Shown here in pieces: positions 16,801 to 25,900 of a DNA stretch of 64,000 bases. Position 1 is the stretch's first letter. The number at the start of each line of letters is the position of its first letter. The notes under the pieces are model-generated. The model ran no database searches. It was not told the DNA's origin and was given only the letters and a program-made list of their open reading frames with translations. This stretch comes from Promethearchaeati archaeon (GTDB taxonomy: Archaea > Asgardarchaeota > Heimdallarchaeia > Heimdallarchaeales > Heimdallarchaeaceae). The DNA lies in the NCBI GenBank assembly GCA_013166775.1, contig JABLTJ010000006.1:59983-123982 (forward strand). The letters run 5' to 3'. The translations under genes were made by a program, and so were the position numbers.

Positions 16801-19800
16801 AAGACATTTCCACTTGCGGAATTCTTTTTTGGTCCTGCAGTATCAGTGTTAGCAAAGGTTGCTGAACATTTAGGATTGGGAGGAATATATCTAGAAATTA
16901 CTTTCTTTATTTCAATAGAAATTGTGAAAAGGATAGATACGAAGTTCCAAAGCGCTGCTGAAATCTTAACGATTGTAATAGGTCTTACGGTAGCAATAAT
17001 CATAGATCTCTCTCTAGTGATAGTAGGAATCACGATAACGTTTGGCTTTACAGTGACGTTAAGTTTTATACAAGATTTCTTAGCTGGGTCACCGCTACAA
17101 GTTGTTTTGGTGATAGTTATTTTCATTTCAGTAAAAATTGTATTCCTATTCTGGGATTGGAGTAAAACCATTGAATTTGGTCCAGATCCAATATATCTAG
17201 CGGGAGGAAAGGATGACCCAGAGACGCGGGAGGAGATGACGGGATTGGATGAAGATGGAGATGGATTACCAGATTCTTATGAAGAAGAGATTCCAGGCTT
17301 GAAATTAGACTCTGACGATTCAGATGGTGATGGATTATCGGATAAATTCGAAATTAGAAATAGTGGAACAGATCCAATAGTTAATGACACTGATGGGGAT
17401 AGACTTCTTGATGGATATGAGTACCAAGTTCTTCGAACCAATCCTTTGCAGTGTGATAGTGATTTTGATGGATTAACTGACTACGAAGAAGTAGTAATTT
17501 ATGGAACAGATCCAAATTCAATAGACACAGATGGAGATCAATTAGATGATTATTACGAAGTAAATACTGCGTGGAATATCACAGGAATAAAAAGAAGCGT
17601 TCCATTTGTAATGATTGGAGGAGTAATGTATATTGATCATACAGATCCTCTAAATCCAGACACAGATGGTGATGGAATTCTAGATGGTCAAGAAGGACCT
17701 TTCGGTGCATATTATGGTCCTGATTTGTATGATGATGAAGATGATTCCTATTACCCAGATCAACCTCCAATTATATATAATGAAGGATATATTCATCCTC
17801 TAGATAATGACACAGATGATGATAGTTATCGGCAATTATGTAATGGAACTATTGCTCCAGGGAACATGTTTTTAATCCCTATGACTGATAAAATTGAGAT
17901 AGATGGACAATGGGTGATATTCATCGAGGATGATGAATTAATTCCAAGACTAGTAAGAACCAATCCAGTCAATCCTGACACAGATGGTGATACTGGAATA
18001 GACCCTTCATGGAGAGGAGATGCAGCTCCTATCAATATATTTCTAAAATCTGATGGATATGAATTGTGGTTAGACCCACCAACAGATCCTAATGATGCAG
18101 ATACTGATGATGATGGCTTGATTGATGGTTTTGAAGGATGGGGAAATCCAACTGGAAATCATACTGATCCAAATAATGCGGATACCGACAATGATGGATT
18201 AGGTGATCTTCAAGATATCTTACTTGGATGTGATCCTTTGGATCCCGATTCAGACGGAGATGGTGTTCTGGACGGAGAAGAATTCTTCAAATATGGTACA
18301 AATCCTGCATATGAAGATACAGATCATGATGGTTTACTCGATGGAGAAGAACTATATCTCTTCCATACAAATCCTCTTGCAGTTGATTCTGATGGTGATG
18401 GAATTGAAGATGGTTTAGAGGTTCTATATTATGACACTAATCCAATGGATGAAGATGAAGATAATGATGGATTAACAGATTGGGAAGAAATCTTCTATCA
18501 TGGAACACTACCAAAGGTCTACGATTCAGATGGGGATGGATTGAGTGATTGGGAAGAAGTAGCTGTCTATTATACACATCCTCTCAAATGGGATACAGAT
18601 AATGATACAATATGGTATCCTAATGAAGTTGGAGAAATGACCTTCCCAATGTCCGATGGAGATGAAATCAAAGTATTTGGAACAAATCCTCTATCATCAG
18701 ATTCAGATGTTGATGGTATTTACGATTGTTTAGAATTATATTTGGGTTCAGGACTTATACCAGATTTCGCACCAATTCTACTTGATCCTATGTCTAATGA
18801 TACAGATGGAGATGGGTTGCTAGATGCTCACGAATTAGTAGTTGCAAATGTAACTAATATTATCTATCCTTACAGAAGTTTTCTTTTTACAACTCCGTAT
18901 AATACTTCAGTCGTTAACCCAGATACAGACGGTGATGGTCTACTAGATGGAGATGAAGTTCTTGTTTATGGAACTCTTGCAAATACTACAGATTCTGATG
19001 GTGATGGAATAGATGATGGTAATGAAATATTTGCAACATTCACTAATCCACTAACTTCAGATACGGATGGAGACGCATTAACTGATTATGAAGAAATTTG
19101 GGGATATCCTGAATACGCTTTGGATCCGATGAATCCTGATGTTGATGGTGATATGCTTCCTGATGGTGCAGAAATACTCCTGTATGGTACCAATCCAAAT
19201 AATCCAGATGAGGATGATAACGGAGTTTTGGATGGTCTCGAGACGGACTTTGATTTTGATGGCTTAGAAGATGGTTATGAATTCTTTGTATATAAAACTC
19301 CAATGGTAGCAGGCGGAGGCGTTACACAACCGGATAGTGATAGAGATGGTCTGGGAGATGGAGCAGAAGTGTATCTTTATGGTACTAACTGTACTCTTTG
19401 GGATACTGATAATGATACCTTCTCTGATGGTTTGGAAGTTATGGTTGGGACTGATCCTCTGACTTTTACAACGCTTGAAGAATTCCGTGATGCTATTCAA
19501 GCTTTTGAGAGAGGTGTAGTAGTTGTATCACCTGTTCAAGGAGGAATTTACTCACCTTCAAACTTTACATTCATTATCTATAATGCTTCACCAGTTCTAG
19601 ATGTTACTTATCAAATGAGAAAAGGAAGCGACGATTTCAGTGATAATGTATCTATGCATTTCTCTATGGAAACAAGTACATGGATGAGTACGGGAGATTA
19701 TATCAGCAGTGGAGATTATGAAGTTAAATTCTACGTCCATCATCCAGATGATACGTATACAGTTGTAACTAGAACCTTCGTTGTTGAAGGGACGGCAGTT

Positions 19801-19935
19801 GTTTCATATGCGTGGGTAATAGCAGGGGTTGGAGGAGGAATCGCTACGGGAGTAGCTGGTACGGCTATATTCTATTTAGCTCGAGCAGGAAAATTGTCAT
19901 TCCTGAAGAGGTTGTTTGGAGGTGGTGGATCATGA
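13801..19935 (+). CDS. giant surface protein with thrombospondin-type-3-like calcium repeats
   Basis: The 2044-aa protein starts with a signal peptide (residues 1-27). Residues about 40-330 form an alpha/beta domain of unknown type. Residues about 330-900 are long amphipathic and hydrophobic helices with repeated VVSTIVDML-like stretches. Several strong membrane-like segments fall at about 1050-1120. From about 1145 to 1880 come around 26 acidic loops of the form D-x-D-x-D-G-x-x-D (for example DTDGDGLLDGDE), as in thrombospondin type 3 and EF-hand-like calcium repeats, each followed by YGTNP-like turns. A beta domain and a C-terminal membrane helix (about 2000-2030) with basic tail close the chain. 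The repeats should lie outside the cell as a calcium-stiffened stalk. It is translationally coupled to the next gene. Confidence 0.75.
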   Translation: MSRKKQIITFTALCLILLNFSMVYTQGQIVGDQTERMSFTNPGDFLPKRIAILYDPINPNTIETARAIYETIKYLYSNVQMIAVYTPDMLYDTFKDEYWIRIYVFDTDLTGLETAGGTIQWRKIGRYYETYEKTHHIAVYGNAYKVAKMVSSPNCYFEEKEKMDVRTGFLHAIWSLSTIFLSHKKEIYKEIGANFQKVAIQYFASEFEALTLAEFDPQYSLGEEDPIESEKRIANFKETHPDQLAKIHPETGEFIEPTAEIPGFDPALNLKTMVKAQEDNDIILTEFPFLSSLTGAAGDVIQLLLELIGADIPDGVITVGQEFANSIKTIVEEIPKIIGLIKDPSASSALELFFDILKSAFPSLEKYKPYFDIASKAIFAIQEGPAGILGLMDDLLLFLIPESATGFVTDIVNMLNLTTEFYDGLLEAEKWSDYLMKHLNKQLIYQIIWKVANLVGGALNNTNTVDTITEMFVIGIEIISTRNYTSVVRDIIPYLGMKILGVSDDDTATLFEILGILLQMGLGAAGVLEVDFDDSAQDLFAALFPDVDFTLQDGKEAIQDLIDVTKQMVEGEITDYTTIRSNVVTVIDAVDTLSSFDLSASRTNVIAECITLAYKLLQNDFQIPSELDFISLITDIINEFYPSMDADKKQLISKALELASSLVAFVTDSDSAKIFIKGSINDFISDIGENPGELVKSVLGVVIPLISGETPDQSILDGVGTVVSTIVDMLSGGFDFSIQNILQTVVSIAGVGLSLLDPDIPMNIVTDIFNLFWSDKPEFNDVAKVVEDIITIIQPSVSPTVLNIVEVVLVFIGSAKGIFKDGTKWIMNQLVGWVSGKIADLLNMLTSKLNDLIMNIGSFLSFSANFTVGFGSFSAFYMSVFFKLSPGFSINKEAVIDLVNDLVFHGSTLLSSGNLGYLFKKILSAISIIPLLEAGLEVSSGTTGKDSLTNKLLDKLGVELAFSGSAGVKLQLMKIENGKISTSDFLKLIEFFFKFEISLSKTFPLAEFFFGPAVSVLAKVAEHLGLGGIYLEITFFISIEIVKRIDTKFQSAAEILTIVIGLTVAIIIDLSLVIVGITITFGFTVTLSFIQDFLAGSPLQVVLVIVIFISVKIVFLFWDWSKTIEFGPDPIYLAGGKDDPETREEMTGLDEDGDGLPDSYEEEIPGLKLDSDDSDGDGLSDKFEIRNSGTDPIVNDTDGDRLLDGYEYQVLRTNPLQCDSDFDGLTDYEEVVIYGTDPNSIDTDGDQLDDYYEVNTAWNITGIKRSVPFVMIGGVMYIDHTDPLNPDTDGDGILDGQEGPFGAYYGPDLYDDEDDSYYPDQPPIIYNEGYIHPLDNDTDDDSYRQLCNGTIAPGNMFLIPMTDKIEIDGQWVIFIEDDELIPRLVRTNPVNPDTDGDTGIDPSWRGDAAPINIFLKSDGYELWLDPPTDPNDADTDDDGLIDGFEGWGNPTGNHTDPNNADTDNDGLGDLQDILLGCDPLDPDSDGDGVLDGEEFFKYGTNPAYEDTDHDGLLDGEELYLFHTNPLAVDSDGDGIEDGLEVLYYDTNPMDEDEDNDGLTDWEEIFYHGTLPKVYDSDGDGLSDWEEVAVYYTHPLKWDTDNDTIWYPNEVGEMTFPMSDGDEIKVFGTNPLSSDSDVDGIYDCLELYLGSGLIPDFAPILLDPMSNDTDGDGLLDAHELVVANVTNIIYPYRSFLFTTPYNTSVVNPDTDGDGLLDGDEVLVYGTLANTTDSDGDGIDDGNEIFATFTNPLTSDTDGDALTDYEEIWGYPEYALDPMNPDVDGDMLPDGAEILLYGTNPNNPDEDDNGVLDGLETDFDFDGLEDGYEFFVYKTPMVAGGGVTQPDSDRDGLGDGAEVYLYGTNCTLWDTDNDTFSDGLEVMVGTDPLTFTTLEEFRDAIQAFERGVVVVSPVQGGIYSPSNFTFIIYNASPVLDVTYQMRKGSDDFSDNVSMHFSMETSTWMSTGDYISSGDYEVKFYVHHPDDTYTVVTRTFVVEGTAVVSYAWVIAGVGGGIATGVAGTAIFYLARAGKLSFLKRLFGGGGS
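19918..19924 (+). promoter_or_regulatory. strong Shine-Dalgarno inside the upstream gene that sets the start at 19932
   Basis: GGAGGTG lies 7 nt before ATG 19932, and the ATG overlaps the upstream TGA as ATGA. This decides the start against an in-frame ATG at 19812, which lies inside the upstream gene and lacks a signal peptide. Confidence 0.75.
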
Positions 19936-22900
19936 GTAAGAACATTAAACCTATTAAAAATAAAATAATAACCGCCTTTGTAACTGCTATTTTTATCTTT
20001 TCAATGTTCACTGCAATACCCTCACTACAATTATTAAATGCAGAGATTGCACCCCCAGATTCATATAATTTAGATGAAATTATGAGAATGTTAGAAGAAC
20101 AACAAGAAGGAAACAGTAATTTTGATCTATCAGGAGATACAGTGTATCCTGATGATATAGATTTAGCTTCTTACTTACGAGATTATTCTAATGACTATTC
20201 ACAAATTTATCAACCTTGGAAGACTAAAGCTGCTGTTCGATGTATTGAGATATCTGATGATTATCAGTATATGATTGTAGGTGGTGGATATCTTTATGAT
20301 AATGAGATTCACATTTACCGTTGGAACGATCTTACAAATCAATACGCCAAAGTGTGGAATAGTGGAGATGACATAATAAAGGAAGATGTAATCGATGTCG
20401 ATATTGCTGACACAGACCACAACCAATTCTTGGAAATAGTCGCTGCATCAGCTGATGGCAGTTTCCACGTTTTTGAACAGATGCACATCTACGATCCTAC
20501 TGCAAATACTGAAAACATGTTTGAACATGTTTATTCTTCACCTTATATTGGTCAAGTATGGGGTGTAGAAATAAACGATACAGATTGGGATTATGATCCA
20601 GATATTATTGTTGTCAGCTGGGATCACAAAGTACATGTCTATGAATATTTCATACATTCAGGATATCCTTTTGCACCAGAGCACTGGATTGAATATGAAG
20701 AAAAATGGGTATCTCACAATCTAGGCCAACATCCAACATCTCTAGTTGTTGGAGATACAAATGCAAATGGTCTTCCAGACTTTGTTGTAGGAACAAGAGA
20801 AGGTGGAATATTTATCTTTGAAAACAATGGTACATTACTTGATATCCATGGGCAACCATATCCTCTATGTCAAGATAATAGCTACAAATTGATCTATAGT
20901 GATATCAATTCCATTTGGAGACCAATCTATTCAATGGAAATAGGAGATCTTGATGGACAAATAGGAGATGAGGTTGTTATAGCTTCATTTGCATTTAATG
21001 CGTATGTTTTGAGATATAACCAGCTAACAGAAACTTACTATCTCCAGAAATTAATCAAAGACTTTGAACCATGGACTCTGAAGGATTTCTATCCTGCTGA
21101 TGATTGGGCAGATAATATGACTGCAGGGCAAAATGTCTACTTTAATGATCCTAATGCAGGTTTAGGTACTACGGTTCCTGAACCAATTCCAATGACTGAT
21201 CCATGGTTTGTGGATGGTAATTATCCATACAATTCAGGTTCAGTTCAAAACAATGATACTTGTTGGACACTCTTCAGATCAAGTTCTGATGAAGCTTATG
21301 CAATCTATGATTTTGGTGCAGATGAAGAAGGAACAGGAAATGGAAATGATAAAGCAGATTTCTCTATAGTGTTCAAAACACCTTATAGTTCAATAAATAT
21401 AAACGATTTTGAACTTTCAATAAGTCAAGATTATGAACATTGGATGGCAGTAAATTCAACCTCAATCACAAAGGGATATTCCAGTGAAGGATATGCTTCT
21501 CTAAATATTGATGTTGACACTCTTCTTGTAAATAACAAATGGGATTTCTTCCAGTATGTTAATGTTACCGTTCTGCAAGGAAATCCTGACTACCACATAT
21601 ACAGATTAGAACTCCATTATGTAAACGTGAGAGTTGATGATGCGCTTTCTGCAACAATTGGAACACTTGCTTCAAGCTATTATGAAGAAGATACAATGAT
21701 GCAAGCTTTGATTGGAACAGTGGATGGAAGGATTATTGCATTCAAGTACAATTCAACACTGGATGAGTTTGTGCTAACCTGGGATTCATGGGTTGATGAT
21801 CGCTTTAGCATGGGGATGAACATTTGGGATCTTGAACAAGTTAAAACACTTGGTACTATGCCAATGATTTATGGTATAACAGATTTAGAAACTGATTATA
21901 TTTTAAGATCTGATTACCTCTTTACGCGTCCTAAAGATCAAGTTCCAACGATTTATGATATCTATGATTATGACATAGAAAACATTGATGAAGATTTGTT
22001 CGGTGATGGAGACTTCATTTTGAGTGATGGTAATGGAGATATTTACTTCTTTACTAATGGATTTGAATACTCAGTACCAGAAACTCTCAATTACTTCTCT
22101 AATATAAATGCTAATCCAAATTATGATGGAATGAATCTTTCTGTTTCCGCAGCTAACATCTATAACACTCCCTCTCTTCCAGGTTCAGAAATATTGATTG
22201 GTTGGTATGATGATTCTCTATCAAACATCTATGATGATTTTTATGATGATTCATCTACATCATTACCAGCTGATATCGAGTTCTGGTATCGAACAGGAGG
22301 AATGTTGTATGATAATCCAACTTCACTCACAGCTCTGGAACAAAGCGGTCAATTAGAAGAATTACTAAAAACGGCTCAATCCATCCCTTCAGCTGATGGA
22401 ATAGATATTGATTCTGATGGGGATATTGATTTAGTTGTTTGCATAGATAATCTCTACTTGCTTTGGAACATTGGTGACACTGTAAACCCACTTTATGCCT
22501 TAGACTCTGATTATTTCGAAGATATTAATGAAGTCCAAGGAAAAAGAAAGTACTTTAGTCCTCAATTCGTTGAATTTGATCATGATAATGATTATGATCT
22601 AACCATAGGGTATTCCAACCGAGTAGGTGCAACTTATTTCGAAAATTATGGCTCTATTGCTGATCCTAGATGGGTAGAAAAGAAAGAATTACTAAACAAT
22701 TTTGATGAAATGGCTACAATTAATGTCTATAATCTAACAAGACCACTTTTCATTACATATCAAGATTTCAGTGTTTATGATGCTATTCAGTTGGAGTCAG
22801 CAACAGGAGAAGATTACTTAGATAAATACCTATTTTATACAATGTTCAATACCTATACTAATGATTTCTATGAATTTCTGATTAACTATGGTATCCAAAC

Positions 22901-25900
22901 ATCTTACATGGTAGCTACTTATCCAATCATATCAAGAGTAGAAGTTAATTCCTTTAAATCAGATATATATGAGGAAATATATACGTGGCGTAATTTTGGA
23001 TTCAGAGCAATTGAAAGTTGGTCAACACGATTAGATTTGTATAACTGGACTCTATCAGTAGAAACTGCTGATATAGACCAAGACGGTAAAGGTGAAATAA
23101 TTGTTGGAGATTATGATAATAACGTCTACATCTTTGAACATCTAACAAATAACACTTACAAAATAGCTTTTCGTTCCCCTGATATGTATCAAAACTATCC
23201 AACGGATCAATCACCTTATGCTTGGGATCAATTTGGTAGTTTCACTGGAGAATTTAATCAAACTATCTGGAACCATGTCTCCCATATTCTAGTTGGAGTG
23301 GATCTTGATAGAAATGGCTATTTAGAACTTGTCGCATTGGCAGGAACGGTGTTATATGTCTTTGAAACCACGCATGATGAATTTAGTGGAAGAATAATAG
23401 ATGACACATATACTCTTCTCTATCAATACGATTTACTGCTAAATATTGAAAGGGACTATCTAACTTCAAAATCCTATTTAGAATCTACGGGGTTGACTTG
23501 GGCCTATGACCTAGATTTAGATGGATACAGTGAAATCATTGTTGCATTTGAATCACAAGTGTTTGTATTCATACCTCGACTAGGTACAATCTACGAACTG
23601 TATGGTAATGTTCCCCCAAGCACAAATTCAGGTCATTATAATTTGCCTGGGAACAGTAAGGTATTCAATAACATAACTATATCTGGCGTGAAAGTTTTTG
23701 ATACAAATAGAAATGGTTTGGAAGAAATTATTATCTATGGTGATATTGGACAGAGTGGATGGAATCATTTAGGATATCTTGTTATTATTGAATATAATTA
23801 TCTGGGATATCAGATTATTTGGGAACTACCTTCTTCTGCCTCAATTAATAATATGATCTACACCCTTGAAATAGCTGATCAAGATTTTGATGGTAACTGG
23901 GAACTTATCATAGGTGGAGAAAAAGGTATTGCAATTTGGGAATATGACAATCCAGACTATCAACAAGTAAGTGTTGTAACGGGTCATATGAATTATCCTT
24001 ACATGGATTCCTACTCAATGTTTGGTGAAAGCAATTATTATTCATCGGATAGTCAAATAAAACAACGTTCTCATGATATAATTCAACTGACCTATAGTGG
24101 TGCTAACCATTCTTATCTAGCAGTATGGACTGAATATAGCGTGGCATTATCACAATATGTTCTTTACCAATCTGTAAGCCATGATGGTGAAACTTGGTTA
24201 TCAAATACTATGCTTCCTAGATACAAAATTTTCAATATGTACTTCCCTTCGCTTGTACAAATCTCAGATGGAACTATCTATCTGATCTGGTCTCAATTAG
24301 AACTTCAATTAGGACTAGGGATTTATGGTATTTTTATGATGAATTCTACAAACAATGGACAGGATTGGAGTGTACCTTATCCAATTCATACCGAGAATGG
24401 AATATCAGGTAATCCTTTCAGATCACCAACAGTGTTTTCTTATGGGACCGCTGGAATTGGTTTTGGATTTGTATTCAAGAATACAACTCATTCACTCCCC
24501 CAAATTGGGTTCTATAATAAAAACTCAGGAGCTATAACCACTTCAGTTGAAATAGGAAGTTTGCGTGAAGATAATTTCTATGTAAATGGAATAGATGTTG
24601 TAGAAAATCCAAACAGCCCCCAGACTTATGCCTTAGCTATGAGTTGTCATAAAACAACAGAAAACAAAGATGATTATGACATCTGGTTCAGCGAACTCAA
24701 TTCGTCTCTAGGGTATTCAATTGAACCTAGGAAACTAGTTGAAAGTGCTGCTGTTGAACATACTCCGAGTATAGCCTATGTTTATTCAGGAAATTACCCA
24801 CTATTAATCACATATGATGCTACAGGATACAAACAAGCCATAAGTACCTCCTATGGTTTAGTTTCGTCAGATTATCTGGAATGGTCAGAACCTGATATTC
24901 TCTCAGTTTATCCAGATTATATTATTCTTAACTCAACCTATGATGTGTATCCAGAATTTAAAAACATCTTTCCATATGGCATAAATTCACATGGTTTCCG
25001 TAGTCCAAAAGTCGCTGCTACCTATGATGGAAGTTTTGTAGTTCTAACTAAATTTGATATTGATGGAGCTCAGATTGTCCCGTATCAACCATTATATTGG
25101 GAAGACTTGCTCTGTCAAGTTTATAGCTTGAATGTTACAAGTTTCACACCATTAGAAAAAGCAACGGATATAGCAGTGGGAGATACAGATGGAGATGGAT
25201 TACAGGAAATTCTAGTAGCAGATGGCTATACTGCAAGGCTAGTAGAATTGTTTACAACACAAAAGGATTATCTAGGATTCCAAGCTAAATGGAAGAGTTA
25301 TGACTATGAAAATTCAGTTTCAGATGTCTCCATTTATGATACTAATGGTAATGGATTCGGAGAACTAATTTTCAGCGTTCAAGGAGATGACGTTTATATC
25401 TTTGAAACAGATAATCTAAATGTAGCTAAAGTAAACCTAACTATTCCTATTCTTTCCTATACTGCATTTGATGCCAACTTAGATCTATATGAGTTATCAC
25501 TTTCTGTAGATATAGAAGATGATGGATATCCAGACTATGTTGTAATCATGGATAATGGAGATGTTTATGCTTTCATTGGTACAGATGGCGAGAATAGATG
25601 GAGTACTAGTACTTCTGGATCATCAGCTCCTGTTCAATTACTTATAGAAGGGATTTACGAAGGAAATCTTGCTATATTCGTATTGTTTGATGATGGAGAT
25701 GCCTTCTGGATAGATAAGAACGAAGGATCTATTCTACAAACATTTAATCTAGAAGGTACGGATTTCTATGATGATACTGGAATACTGTATGATATCAATG
25801 GAGATTCAATAGATGATATAATAGTTCTTACAACAGGATTAGAATTACTAACGTATGATGGATCAGATGGTTCATCATTACCAGAATCTCAAGCATTAGG

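Noticed and set aside
16428..17171. 247-aa frame on the minus strand
   Set aside because: It lies wholly inside the 2044-aa surface protein gene, is rich in Ile/Thr/Ser typical of antisense frames and has no start signals.
19812..19931. N-terminal extension of the 2639-aa protein
   Set aside because: It overlaps the coding end of the upstream gene, reads as basic and Trp-rich residues, and would bury the signal peptide; GGAGGTG before ATG 19932 decides the start.
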